This document shows positions 25,202 to 37,900 of a stretch of 64,000 bases of DNA, piece by piece. Every line of letters begins with the position of its first letter. Position 1 is the stretch's first letter. Source of the stretch: Circinella umbellata (taxonomy: Eukaryota > Mucoromycota > Mucoromycetes > Mucorales > Lichtheimiaceae); contig JAIWNF010000006.1 of the NCBI GenBank assembly GCA_025093555.1, forward strand, positions 682,001-746,000. Direction: 5' to 3'. The notes under the pieces are model-generated. The model made no database searches, was not told the DNA's origin, and saw only the letters and a list, made by a program, of their open reading frames with translations. Position numbers and translations under genes: made by a program.

Positions 25202-27371
25202 CTAATACTTCGATACCAGTGAACCTGTCAATCGAAACTTTAGATATAGACAAATAAATGTCCCTAGTATATAAATAGCTCCAGTAAACATTTGAATACC
25301 TATATATTCGTTATTCGGTGTTGCTTGTTGAATAGCAGCAGAAATTGGTGTTCCTATTATCATATAGCCACAAATTAAAATGAGGGTATGACTCATACAG
25401 TAGTATAATGTAGTAAAAACGGTTCATATAGAGTTCTGATAGTTACCCATAGCGGCAATTGCACCAAAAATAAATGTAATTGATAATCCGGAAGAAATAT
25501 TTTTCATGCCAACAACAGTTGTTGTAATGGGTGCAGCCTATATTTAAGAGTTAAAGCTGTTTTTTAATATAGTAATATATACTTGCAGTATTACAATGCA
25601 CAGAAGCAATATTTAACTAGAACTTACCAAAGCATAGTACATACCAGAAGTTCCTCCCCATAGTACACAAAATACTAACAATATATTGTATGAATTAGCA
25701 AATGGCCAGATCACGAACGCAAATATACCAGATAATGCAGTGCTTATTATAAACATATTTAGTCGGCCGATTTTGTCCGCTCCAAAACCAAGTATAATAC
25801 GGAAGGCTGCGTTTGATGCGCTCATAATAGAAAGCAAATTGCTGGCATCAGTCTCATTGATTCCAATACTTGCTGCGTACTCTAATCATCAAAAAAGAAG
25901 TTACCCTTTGTGTAAGTTATTAGGAGTAACATTACAAATGCTTTAGATAACAAGCAGATATTCCGGCTTACTTGGTAAATAAAACACTGGTGGTAAGTAG
26001 CCCATGAGACCTACTACTGAGCCTACTAGCCAAATGTCAAAATTCACCATTTTGAACATTGATACTTGGATAGGTGACTTTATAGGCTGATTTGTGCGGT
26101 GCGATTTAGGAAGACGGTCTTTTATTAAAATTGTCCCTACTGTACAAATACCCAATAAGAAAAACCCTAATATTCGATATGCCCATGGTAGCCCATATTT
26201 TAAAATCAAATAATTAACCTAATAAAAATTATCATGTTATTATAGTGAAAACATGTAACCGTTTAGCAACAAAGAAAAGAAAATAAGCAAGATATAAAAA
26301 TTATTGTTGTATATTACTTTACCAGCGGAGACATTGCCACTGTACCGAGACCTGTGCCTGCAGAACTAATACCCATCGCTGTTGCTCTTCGTTTTGTAAA
26401 CCTTCAAAATTTATTGATACTATCAGTTTCATAAATACGTATACCAATATTTTTTTCCAATTACGTATTATTTGATACGACCACTAACCATTGCGGAATG
26501 ACAGAAGCGACAGACTATAAAAAATGATATAAAATTAATAGAGATATAGAGAGCAATAGCTAGTAAAAATATAATTTATAAAGCTTTTTATTTACCATAT
26601 AGAGAAATGACCCGCCAAATCCAAAAAGCAAACCTTGTGTCAAATACAAGTGCCAAACTTCAGTAGAAAAACTTGATAAAACTACACCTAGGCACATTAA
26701 AATACTTCCAAGCGCGTAATTAAACCGTGTACCAAAGCGGACGAGCAAGACACTGATTGGAGAAAGGACATTTAAGCTGACAAACATAACAGATCCAATC
26801 GTCATAAGTTCCAGAGTTGTCGCTTTCCCTTCCAATGTCGATGTGGCATATGCTTGAGAAAAGATTCCCCACACACATACTGTCCCAAAGAGTGTAACAT
26901 TCGCAAAAAACGCTGCTACAACCACAGCCCTAAAAATCGTGACACAGAATGTAGAACGTGGGAATTCTATGAATTGAATTTTCTTTTCGTCTATATCTTC
27001 TTTTCGCTTGTATATAATGCTTTTTCTTTACCATCCATAGCCACCATCAGGAGCATCATTATTTAGCGTATCTTCTGAAGGTTGTCCATCAGTTATATTT
27101 TCCTTACCATTTATATCTACATATTTTAGAAAGTTTAGATTGTCTGATCTGGTAAATTTTATGTATCATAACTATTACTATCACAAAGATTGTCTTCTTT
27201 ACCCAGATATTTTTTTTCCGATATATTTGGTGGGTTATGATCGGCATTTTCATTTGATGATGCCTTATCATTAGTCTCAGTAGCAGCTTTTTCGATATCA
27301 ATGCTATCATAATGGGTAACAACTGTAAGATCATTATCGTCTTTAATAGCTTGATCCGACAATAGTGTCAT
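25202..27371 (-). CDS. MFS transporter, MCT-like, tandem copy 4
   Basis: Exons are 27371-27203, 27116-27032, 26929-26596, 26514-26489 (26 nt), 26401-26323, 26218-25972, 25881-25628, 25537-25447 and 25353-25202. They give 478 aa, intact. Its motifs match copy 3 (PDGGYGW, STEVWHLYLTQGLLFGFGGS, GADKIGRLNMF), and it shares copy 3's extra intron in the last part of the gene. The N-terminal tail is acidic and Asn-rich, as in copy 3. It is the first gene of the array in transcription order. The MCT-like identity is from family motifs; the cargo is unknown. Confidence 0.87.
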
Positions 27372-28202
27372 AGTTTAGAGGACGCCGTATTTTATGTAGA
27401 TGTGAATTAAGAGAAAAGAACGTTCAGAAGTTTTACGCTCTAATAAAGAAAAAGAAATGGAGTTTGGTTTTCCCGAATTCAAAGTTTATGCTGTCTACTG
27501 ATACTTTATTTTAACCTCCTTTGACGATGTCTTACTAATTCGATTTCTATATCCATATATACACATAATTCAAGGTACAGTAAGGTTTCAATTTCAAACA
27601 TATTTTATAGTCTCTCATAATAAAAACGTATAATGTGTGTATCAATTACAATTATGTGTAGTTTTTTCAAAGTCATACACTGAATTGCTGGAGGTCAATT
27701 TTTAGCAATTTACATTCACATCAGCTCGTGCCGGAAGGTGATCTGTTTGTGAAGACATGACATAACCAGCCACAATGAAAATAAAAATAAAACTAACATT
27801 TTATTTAAAAGTTCTTCCTTATAGATACTAAGTAGTTTTATCAAATTTAAGACTTAAACTATAATGAAAGTACAATTTGATTTTTTTCAGTCGCAAGCCA
27901 AAGAAAGAGTTTGAATACTAAACCTATTTAAGAGTCACTTCTCTACTTTTCATTTATGTATTCAGTATATGGAGGGTGACAGTTAAAAGTACACGAATGG
28001 CTTGACTTATTTGAGTTATGTAGTTTATATGCCACCTGAATAAATAGTATAATATAACTCAGCATTGAAAGCGAAAAAATAAACAGTTTTACGGTTTTTA
28101 TAATAGAATTGCCTTACAATGCTGGTAAGTTAAAAAGAAATCAAAAAAATAGTTTTGGTTTTACAAAATTGTATTATTGAACCATTTATTATAAAAAGCA
28201 TT
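27372..28202. other. Intergenic between MFS copy 4 and OGDH
   Basis: No gene is seen in about 830 bp of AT-rich sequence. It holds the presumed promoter of MFS copy 4 and the 3' flank of the minus-strand OGDH gene. Confidence 0.5.
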
Positions 28203-31200
28203 CTACCACACAGGAGAACCCGAAGTTACTTCTTTAGGTTGAGTGGGTTGGCCAATCAAAGCCCAACTCAAGAAATCATATTCTTCGTGGAAATGTCGTT
28301 TCTTGTTTCCAGTTGCTACTGAAGCAGATGGTTCACGACCTGTATATTTTACTTGTTTGTCTATAGTTCAAATACATATATGATAATATTAGCATTTTAC
28401 ACTATTAATACCAAAATTTGTTATATTACCTTTGAAGTGTTCTGTTTGAGATAATGAAATGTTTATTCTTGGTGCAACATGTTGCCACATGCCCATATTG
28501 AAAGGCTCTTCCTGACACCAGATAATTTCAGCGTTGGGATACTTGTCTACATGATCCTTGACTTGTTCATATGGGAACGGATTAAGCTGTTCAACTCTTG
28601 AAATAGCAATATCAGTCATTTTGTTTTGCTCTCGTGCACGTAAGAGGGCATAATACACTTGGCCGGTACATAAAATGTGTTTCTTGATTTTATCAGGTGA
28701 TTCTAAATGATCAGGATGTTCGTCAGGAAGATACAATTCGAAATGCTTATTACCGATCATATCCTCAAGCGTAGAGCGTGCCATTGGATGGCGCAGTAAG
28801 GATTTGGAGAAAGGCATAATAAGCTATACAATACCGACATCAAAAAGAAATCACCCCACACCATTATACCCCCCCCACACACACACATATATATATAGCA
28901 TTAGTATAACCGATAACCCATATAATTCCAAAAGCTTTCCTTTTCAAAATAGTAATAAGAAAAATAATATTTACCGGCTTTCTGAAATCACGATGAATTT
29001 GACGACGTGCAACATGGAAGTATTGTGCAGGTGTTGTTACATAAACAACTTGCATATTACAATCTTGATGTTGTCGCTGTAATTTTTCAGGTGTAGGATA
29101 AGAAAGGGGATTATCGTCACATAATTGAAGATATCGTTCAATTCTTGATGAAGAATGTTCAGGACCTTGACCATCATAGCCATGAGGCAATTGCAACACC
29201 AAACCCGTACGTTGCAACCATTTTTGTTCACCAGCTGCAATGAATTGGTCAATAATACATTGAGCGTTGTTTGCAAAATCACCAAACTGAGCTTCCCAAA
29301 TCACCAATGCATTGGGGTCCACCATGGAGTATCCCAATTCAAAACCAAGTACACCATACTCGGATAAGGATGAATTACAAATAATAAGACTCCCTTGTTC
29401 GGGCGAGATATTGTTCAACATTGTATAAGGTCGCTCACTCTTTTGATCATGTAAAACAGCATGACGTTGTGAAAAAGTACCACGTTCCACATCTTGACCT
29501 GAGCAACGTACGTGTTTATTTTCCAATAACAGGGATCCCCATGCCAATGCTTCTCCTGTTGACCAATCAATATCTTTACCAGAGTTGAGTGCTTTTTGAC
29601 GATTTTGAAGAATACGTTTGAGATTGCGATGAGCATTAAAATTTTGTGGTAATGTCGTCAACGCTTTGCCTACTTGTTGCAATGTTTCCATGGTAACCCC
29701 TGTTGGATAATGTGGCAATATTTCCTCGGCTAACTCTTTGGGTGACTTAAAACCTGGCCATGAACTGGATAGCCATTCACGCGATGTAGGTGTATAATCT
29801 TTACTCTTAGAATAACTTTCCTCCAAAAGCTTCCAAACCTGTTTCTTTATTTTATCAATATCTGATTCAGACATGGATCCTTCTTCCTTCAATTGCGCAG
29901 CATATTTTTCTGCGACAGGTTTTTGCTTGTCAATGGCTGTATACATTCTTGGTTGTGTAAACATGGGTTGATCAGTTTCATTATGACCATGGCGACGATA
30001 ACAGACCAAATCAATGACAACGTCTTTGTGAAACGTTTGACGCCAGTCTGAAGCCAGCTGCATTACAAAAGTGACAGCTTCAGCATCATCAGCATTAACA
30101 TGAAATACGGGAGCACTGATACTTTTTGCAATATCGGTACAATATGGTGTAGATCGACCAAAACGTGGATCGGTGGTGAAACCCACTTGGTTATTGACAA
30201 CGATATGAATCGTACCGCCAGTTCTGTAATACGGTAGATCATGGAAACCCATCGTTTCGTAGACAACACCTTGACCTGCAAATGCAGCATCGCCGTGCAT
30301 TAAGATAGCCATTGAGTGTTGACGTTTTGTATCTTTGCTGTAATATTGAAGTGCACGCGTTTTTCCAAGAACAACGGGGTCGACTGCTTCTAAATGTGAT
30401 GGATTGGCAACAAGTGACAAGTGGACGCGTTTACCAGAAGGTGTAGGCCGGACGTAATTCATACCTAAATGGTATTTAACATCACCAGATCCTTCTTCAG
30501 AGGGTTCCAATGCACCACTGAATTCGCAAAAGATGGATTCATTGGGCTTTCGAACAACATTACTTAGAACATTCAAGCGACCTCGATGAGGCATACCAAT
30601 TACAATAGATTCAACGCCAAGATCAACCGACCGATCAATCTTACAAGGGTAAAATGATTTTAACATTATGTGTGAGAGTGTGAAAAAATAAGATAGAAAA
30701 TACAGCCGGAAAGTAACTCAACCTTTTTGTTTTTTTATTTCTACGTACCATTGCTTTCATACCAGGTATAAGTGTTTCGCCGCCTTCCAAGCCAAATCGC
30801 TTTTCAGATGGATATTTAGATGCTATAAAGCGTTCAAAACTATCAGACCACGTTAATCGATCAAAAATCACGTGTTTTTGTTCAGCAGTGTATTTATAAG
30901 GTGTGGGTGTTTCAATTCGTTGGCGAATCCAATCACATTGTTCACGATCGGGAATATGAATATATTCGACTCCAATGGAACCACCTATTTTCAATTATTG
31001 ATTGTTTTTGTTTGTGTTATTGTTATTGTTTATGCATATAAGTTTACATCCATAGAAGGAGGGGAAAAAAGGAAGTGAGAAAATAATACTTGCAATAAAT
31101 TTTTCGTAAATGATCCACGATTTCGCGTAAAGTCATTTTCTTCGAACTTCCATATGCAGGTAAGATACCAGGACCCAAAGTAAAAGTACGATCAAGATCC

Positions 31201-31757
31201 TTATCAGTGAATCCATAAAACTTGGGCGACAATTCTGGTGGTGATGAATCTTGCAAGTCAGCATGCAGAATGCCCAATGGATCCAAGTTGGCAATATGAT
31301 GGCCACGAACTTGATAAGCGCGTACCATCAATTGGATTTTCATATGGTCAAGAACTTCTGTATCACTTGCACTTGCAACCACTTCACTTGGTAAACCAGG
31401 TAAACGCGCACTATCCGATGGTACAAGAGTAGGTGGTGGCATATAGGCTTGACCAGGTTTGACACCATTCTTCATATTCTTAAAATAAACTTGCCATGAT
31501 AAATGAACGGAAGAAGGATCTTTTAGCCATGCTTCATACATTTCTTCAATATAGTTTCCAGAATTTCCAAATAAAAAACTATCGTTGGTGTCCGGTGGAG
31601 CACCCTTGTTACATGCTTTGGTTGTTGAAAAATAACGCACACTACCAATACATGTGGTAGCTGGTACGATGGTTGGATAGCATTTTAATAATGGCTGTAT
31701 ATTCGATCGTTGCCGTAAAAGTGGGCGAACGATACGTGGGATCGACGCGCGATACAT
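28203..31757 (-). CDS. KGD1: 2-oxoglutarate dehydrogenase E1 component
   Basis: Five exons, 31757-31094, 30984-30749, 30639-28975, 28823-28430 and 28339-28203, give 1031 aa, the usual E1o length. The protein decarboxylates 2-oxoglutarate with thiamine diphosphate in the mitochondrial TCA cycle. Visible motifs are an Arg-rich presequence ([17 protein letters not shown]), [97 protein letters not shown] and [12 protein letters not shown] near the C-terminus. The first intron uses a GC donor (T|gcaagt at 31093), and only that choice restores the conserved YCGSIG. The other introns are GT-AG. It is divergent from the MoCF-domain gene at 32185. Confidence 0.96.
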
Positions 31758-32184
31758 TTTTTTCTTCTTTTCAGAAACAACAACAGCAAAAAAGTAAACA
31801 AGTGAAATGAAGAGAGAAGGGAGGGGATTTTTCTTTGATTGAAAACGTATTCATGCATGGCTGTGACTCTTTTTCTCCCCAAACAAGTAAGGCGAAATTA
31901 TCCGCGCTGAAATAAAGGGAGCTATATAAACTTATGGAAATATTGCTATTCTTGTTTTAATCAAGTGAAAATTCATTCTATAATAGTTCGACACTGTGGT
32001 TATCAGTATCAGTATCAATTATCATTGATACAGAAGCAACAATGATATCATCAATTAAAATATGATAAAACTAAAGAATGCTTGAAAATTGACATTCCGT
32101 GCCAGCCTAAAAAAGGAAGGTACCTTCTCGATTTTTTTGATTTCTAGTCTAAAGGTTGTTTCTTTTTTCGTCCCAACCCCTCAA
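31758..32184. promoter_or_regulatory. Divergent promoter region OGDH / MoCF-domain gene
   Basis: 427 bp separate two divergent starts (31757 minus, 32185 plus). A TATATAA-like stretch lies at 31922-31929 and T-rich runs lie near 31770 and 32130-32170. No specific factor site can be claimed. Confidence 0.4.
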
Positions 32185-33250
32185 ATGACTCAAGACTCGT
32201 CTTTAACAGCTGCAGCTTGTATAATTGGCGATGAAATATTAAATGGAAAGACTCAAGATACTAATTCACACTTTCTTGGTATGTGTGGGAGATTGACTTA
32301 TTTCATAAAAAACATCAATAGTAATAATAGTAATAATATGTTTCTTTTCTACTAATAGCCAGTTTTTTTTGATGATATATTATGATATGTTGCATATAAT
32401 AGCTCAGTTTTTATTTAAACTTGGTATTGAATTGAAACGTGTTGAAGTTGTCAATGATGATATGGACACCATTGCTGATACCATTCAACGATTATCCAAT
32501 GAACATGACATTGTATTTACAAGTGGTGGTATAGGTACTAATAATAATGATAAGAATATATGAGCAAATATTAAGTGTTTCATCTGACTAATTTTAATGC
32601 GGGGTTTTTCCTCCACTTTTTCTTCCCCTACACGTTTTCTGAAAGGAATAACGCATGATGATATATCTTACGCTGCCATTGCCAAAGCATATCAACTTGA
32701 GCTTAAGTTGGATAATGATACCTATGAGCGTGTGGAAGCTATGCTCAATAAACGTAAAATCACACAACGAAAAGGATACGAGCGTTTAGCCATGTTCCCT
32801 TTTCCGGCCGAATTATTACGACCTCAACAAAGTTTTTTGATCCCTGTAGTCATTGTCAATCAAAATATATACATTTTACCGGGTATACCACGACTTTTTC
32901 AACTTCTAATCGAATCACTTGAATCACACCTTCAACAGCTTTGTTTTAAAAAATTGGGTAAACAAATCGTTGGATTTTCGAGAACGGATATTGCAACACA
33001 AAAAAGTGAAGGTGCTATTGCATCCATATTATCAACAATACAAGCACGAAATGGAAATCTAAAAATTGGAAGTTATCCATTAATGGGAAATAAGGATATC
33101 AGTGTGATTGTTAGTGTAGTTGGAAAGAATCATGATGCAGTGGAATCTGTTGCCCAGGAAATTGTAAAAGAAATCAATGGATGGACATTGAGCGAAAACA
33201 ACAGTAACAATAATAATAATAATAATAATAATAACAAAGCACATCTTTAA
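32185..33250 (+). CDS. MoCF/CinA-N-type molybdopterin-binding domain protein
   Basis: Three exons, 32185-32278, 32403-32534 and 32646-33250, give 276 aa. The N-terminal half is a MoaB/Mog/CinA-N fold: CIIGDEILNGKTQDTNSHFLA, then KRVEVVNDDMDTI, then DIVFTSGGIG with the THDDISYAAIAKAY segment (CinA type usually GPTHDD; here the Pro is Ile). IYILPGIPRLFQ and a globular C-terminal half follow. Fungal relatives are annotated as molybdopterin-binding or FAD-synthase-like, and nucleotide or pterin binding is the safest role. The protein ends in an Asn run encoded by an AAT repeat. The ATG at 32185 is chosen because sequence upstream to 32089 is T-rich and unlike the family. Confidence 0.82.
33208..33236. 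repeat. AAT trinucleotide microsatellite in coding sequence
   Basis: An (AAT/AAC)n run encodes about ten Asn at the C-terminus of the MoCF-domain protein. Such in-frame repeats change length easily. Confidence 0.8.
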
Positions 33251-33316
33251 TAATGTTAATAACAATAGCGTATTCCTTTATCTATTATTACATCTATTTA
33301 TCATTATAATACATTT

Positions 33317-34608
33317 TTATGGTCTATAATATAAAACTACATTTTTTCCTTCAAATCCTAAATATGATTTTTGTATCCGGGTATCTTTCTCACTTAAGTA
33401 TTGTACAAACTCCTCTGTCGTATTCACCTCCTCGCCTGATTTTAATCTTCTATGTCGATTCTCGTGTCCAAAGACACAACAGGGAATCACAGCAAAAGCT
33501 TTCCCTAACTTGAGTGCCATATCGACAATAGGTTCTGTTGCTTGATCTGCATGCATACCCACCAAAAGCCCAGTTTTTGCAACAATATCTGGATATTTTT
33601 CAACAAAAGCGTCGTCAAGAAGAGTTCCCATATAATTCGGTTCTAATTCATAAGGCCATTTTTCTTCAATAGGTTCAGTACTGTTCGGGTCTTGATTTTG
33701 TGCTATCCGGCAAGCATATCGTCGTAATCGTGTATACCAATGATTTGGTCGTTTTCGAATTTCTGGTTCGACCACAGTACTTGGTATATTATAAGCATGA
33801 CTTAGAAACATGGATACATCCCCTTTACCACCGGCAATATCTAACACACCAACACCATCTATGAGTATATCACCGAATATTTCATGAATCCATTGAACAA
33901 ACACCATTGCCCGCATGGCGTGTGATTTTTTCGAAGTATGCGGATCTGCAGGATCGTGAGTTGCAATCTTACGAACCGTCAATCGCTATAAAAAAATATT
34001 TAAAAATATTCAATATTTTATGTAATGTATATATTCAAAAAAAAAAAAATACATACATCATCAATCCAATCTTTGCGTGCCTGTTCATATACTTCTTCAG
34101 ATGGATGTAGATAAGGACAATTGGGAAAACGAATACATTCACGTTGATTAATCCAAAACTTGCAAAACATTTGTGATTTTTCTTTTATTGAGCCATCTTG
34201 TCGTTTAATAGTTGGTTTGGGTCCTTTACTACCCAGCGGTGGGTCAGAAATAAATGTACGTTTGGGATCATTATAAGGTTCAATAACAATTAATGGTACA
34301 TTGGATTGCCATACTTTATACGTTGAATCTTCTCTTGGATCAGTAGGTAAACCAACTTCCACTCGTATGATGCTACCAGGCCGTGCCATTCGATAATTGT
34401 CTTGCACCATGTCTCGAGTTGTTGATCCATCGTCACAGCGGAACAAAACCTGTTCCTTGACTTGGGTATCATTTAGCAACACATCAATAAAAAAGAGTTC
34501 TTTACTAAGTTTTCGACGGTGTCGAATTTGCCCCTGTAATGTGCGTGTTAAAATTAATGAACGACTGAATCGTTGTACTTTTTCTTCTTCTATTTCTCCT
34601 GTTGACAT
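33317..34608 (-). CDS. OB-like / CCCH zinc finger / SAM-methyltransferase composite protein
   Basis: Two exons, 34608-34057 and 33985-33317, give 406 aa. Residues about 10-140 form a beta-rich nucleic-acid-binding-like domain (RSLILTRTLQGQIRHRR, SIIRVEVG). A canonical C-x8-C-x5-C-x3-H zinc finger follows at about 160-182 (FCKFWINQREC, then FPNCPYLHP). The second exon is a Rossmann-type methyltransferase: VLDIAGGKGDVSMFL is the SAM-binding motif I, VVEPEIRKRPNHW follows as the acidic strand, and KAFAVIPCCVFGHE is a later strand. The architecture suggests RNA methylation or RNA-linked modification, which is inference; I cannot name the substrate. Both exon frames are open and the join (GAT|gtatgt ... 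tatag|CGA) is in phase. Confidence 0.78.
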
Positions 34609-34995
34609 TTGAGGGGAGGGGGTTTATTGTACACAAGAATTTTTTTTCGCTTTTCAAAAGTTTAAGGAGCTGGTTAAATACTTTAACCGAGACAAAATCA
34701 AAGAATGCCAACATGATTTCTTTTTTTTCGACCATGATCGACACTATTATCTCAATGCCAACAATACATTTGTATATACTGGGTAACTGGAAAATCAGAC
34801 TTTTTTATGGAAACACAAATACATTTAGATTATTTTATTTATTTATGCTGTATCCATGGAAACACCTTCAATCTCATGACGCTGTGTAATGCACATATTC
34901 AATAAATAAGGTTTCGGAAAATCAAAGAACCTCTTTATTTATATGGCGGTCTTTACAAAAACAGCAAATCCTTTCTTTTTGAATAAACATATATA
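34609..34995. promoter_or_regulatory. Divergent promoter region methyltransferase / ERG28
   Basis: 387 bp separate the starts at 34608 (minus) and 34996 (plus). No distinct element stands out apart from AT-rich sequence and a TATATAA stretch (34990-34996) directly before the ERG28 ATG. Confidence 0.35.
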
Positions 34996-35717
34996 ATGGA
35001 CTTCATGATGTCAACTGTCACTGATTTATTCTCGGCACTTCCCGAAGGTTATCTTCCCAAGTGGTTTTTGTTTACATCTGCCTTGGGCATCTTTAACTCC
35101 ATTCAAAACTTTTGTACTGATAAGTTGACCAAACGTGTCTATGCTGGAAAACCTGATGAAGGTAAATAACAATAATGGCAATGACAAAATTGATCACCAT
35201 CCATCAAAAACCTTTGAAACATTGAACGCGTTTATTTATGAACGATTCAACTTAATAACATATATTTTATTAGTAACTGCTTTGGGTGCACGTTTCTTCG
35301 CTACTTGGACTTGGTCTGTCAGTATGATCCGTATCTATGCCGCCTTCTATCTTGAGCATAAATAGTAAGTTATATATATACATATGTCCTATTTTTTTTA
35401 ATATTAGAACAGCCAAGATAAAGGTAACCGGATATTAATAAATACTACTTTTGTAATTATTTAGCATGTATGATTTGGGTATTTGGACTTATGTCATTGC
35501 ATTGTCTCACTACTCTGCCGAACTTTTCATCTTTAAGGGATGTAAAATTAATGGACCTTTCATGTCACCTTTTATCGTTGCTAGTAAGTCTTCTTCTTCT
35601 GTTTTGATATGACGAATTAATATATATGGGCTACTTATTATTTTATTTTTTGGAATTATAGCTACTTCGCTGATTTGGATGTATACTCAATATGATTATT
35701 ATGTAAAATACAAATAA
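34996..35717 (+). CDS. ERG28: Ergosterol biosynthesis scaffold protein Erg28
   Basis: Four exons, 34996-35161, 35274-35364, 35465-35583 and 35662-35717, give 143 aa, the normal Erg28 size. Hallmarks are PKWFLFTSALGIFNSIQNF, TKRVYAG, ALGARFFATWTWSVSMIR, WTYVIALSHYSAELF and a C-terminal YDYYVKYK tail. It has four hydrophobic segments. In yeast Erg28 is an ER membrane scaffold that holds the C-4 demethylation enzymes (Erg25, Erg26, Erg27) together; the same role is expected here. All joins are GT-AG and in phase. Confidence 0.95.
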
Positions 35718-36739
35718 AAAAATGACTTTAATATTATTACCTTTTCATTTTATTTCATTTACTGTCCATTAAATTAAACCTATTCAGTAATCAAACCGAA
35801 TAACCATTTACTGTAGGCAAAAAGTGATGTTGGTCGGATAATATAGTGGAAAGGAGTGATACGTTTGATGAAAATGTATATTGATATCATCATTGGGCAG
35901 GATATTCAATCTTAGCAGAGACATTCGCGTCTTCTAGTATATGAGTCAATTCAGTGACTATACTACCTGGACACAACAGACTCGAAGCGAAGTTATAAGA
36001 TACATTAGCTATTTTGTTTGATTATGAACAATATATATAGTGTGGAAAGAATCGACGGGTGGATAATGAGACAATATTTATTTCTTTTCCTCTTTTAAAA
36101 TATATTATAGTAGTTATCTATGATGTAACTGAGTATATCAAAAAATAAGAAATAGTATTCATAGCCTTTCAAGATTGGATGAGATTTATAACGAAACAAA
36201 CCATTAAAGTTTTCTATTGAAAAAGTATTAGCAGCTGTAATACATCATATTTCATTTGATTCTTTATATATAACAAGTATAACTAGCTAAATACATATAA
36301 CCTTGGATTGGAACCACAGATTATGCATATAAAATAATAGCTTAGATATGATTTAGTATATAAGGAAATGGGACTGATGGATCCATTAAATTAGATAATC
36401 ATTATTCAAGATCCATAACGTGGGTCCGAGAGTTCTACGTTAGAACGCATAGATGACATATGAGGTTTAGTGTGTATGAAAATTATACAGAAACATCTCA
36501 GATCAGATCATATTATAATCACATCGCCACTAGCTTATTTCTCAATCAAAAAAAAAAAAAAAAAAAAAAAACTACTGGCTAAATTTGAACAACAGTTCAT
36601 TGAAAACGAACACGATTATACCAAGAAAATCTAGAAAAATATACTACAACTCTAAAACTAATACAAATTCAATTTATTCAGAAAACCAAAATTCTGTGTT
36701 TGACTGAAAATACAAAAAACAACACCAGCATCTTTTCTT
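35718..36739. other. Intergenic, AT-rich
   Basis: About 1 kb without a gene. It contains an uninterrupted A run at 36548-36571 that may mark the tail of an old retro-insertion or be a simple homopolymer. Nothing else can be supported. Confidence 0.45.
36548..36571. repeat. Long poly-A tract
   Basis: 24 consecutive A, the longest homopolymer noticed in the window. It sits about 170 bp from the end of the transposase relic that begins at 36740. Confidence 0.8.
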
Positions 36740-37560
36740 TATTAAATCAAAATATGATGTCAGTTTTTATAATCCTTTTTCACAATCCAGACACCTTTGC
36801 CAGAAAGATAAGAATGATTTATGCAACTTTAACAGTTTTCTTTGCTGATCTGCACAGATGCGCCACGGATACGTTCACTGATCTTTGAATTTTGTCTGGC
36901 TGAAGACGGATCCTTGCTTACGACGCTTTTTAGCTTTCACCAAAACGTTTTGTCAATGGCTATGCAATCATTAAAAAAATCCAATTTTTGGGAAATCCAA
37001 GAGTGACTTGGTTGTATCTTTTAACAATAATCTCTTCATTGTCCCGTGCGAAGTACTGTGGCACAATACGTTTATAAATGGAATGTAATTTATTTTTCAT
37101 ATGAGTTGTTATTGATCTTGGAGTAATATAACTGTTCTTGAAGTCGCGCAAAGCTGATCAGTAACAGCTTCTACTGTCAAAGTTGGCTCGTTACTTACTA
37201 ACTCGAAAATAAACACAGTATGGACATCCTGAAGAGTAATCTTTCGGCCTTTGTGCTCCTTTTTGTTGATGGTAAGTATCAGGAAAAACTTCTTGGTTAG
37301 AGCTATTTTTCAGTTCGTTCGATTCTTGCTGTTGACTTTGCCAACCCAACTTTTGAAGCCGCTTCTCTTATAGACATGTTAAAATTCTTGCATCGAATTG
37401 ATGAGGTTCACGGCTTTAGGTTTGTTTTTTGTTGCTTAGGGACCTCTTTGTTTTGAAGCGCCTATTGGGGCTTTTTTCCTGTTAACCTCTTTCTTTTTCA
37501 GTTTCTCTTCTGCTGCTGTAGCTGCAGGTCCTTCCCAAACATGTATGATTAGACAATAAC
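36740..37560 (-). pseudogene. DDE_3-type (Tc1/mariner superfamily) transposase relic lacking its catalytic core
   Basis: Reading the minus strand in changing frames gives an N-terminal helix-turn-helix part (MSIREAASKVGLAKSTAR), then ITLQDVHTVFIFELVSNEPT, ITPRSITTHMKNK and RIVPQYFARDNEE. The sequence then jumps to the C-terminal part (KTFW.KLKSVVSKDP ... CINHS), where the dot is a stop. The middle with the catalytic Asp residues is absent, and several stops and shifts occur. The family identity rests on resemblance to fungal DDE_3 transposases as I know them. The order N-terminus then C-terminus suggests an internal deletion, as in non-autonomous elements. The ends of the element could not be found. 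Confidence 0.6.
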
Positions 37561-37900
37561 AGGAAGTTTTTCACTGTCAGTGATGCTCATATTATAATAA
37601 AAAAAAGAAAATAAAAAACAATTTAAAGAAGAACAACGGTAACCAGAATAAAGCATCTGATGTAATGCTAATAAAACAAATCATTGAAGTATGCCGACAA
37701 AGACTCTTTTTCCCTGTCCCATCGTCTTTGAAAGTTATTTTTATCGGGCCAATTTTATTTTATTTTTGGCTGGCCCAAATTTTTTTTAATGACCCAATCT
37801 ATTTTCTTCACCTGTAATGAATGATGATAATTATTATTATGATAGAAATTATTATGAGAAGCACCTGTTTAGAGAATCGGTTAGTAAAGTTTTTTCTTTA
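37561..37900. other. Short intergenic stretch
   Basis: 340 bp of AT-rich sequence between the transposase relic and the stop of the next minus-strand gene. No feature is seen. Confidence 0.5.
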
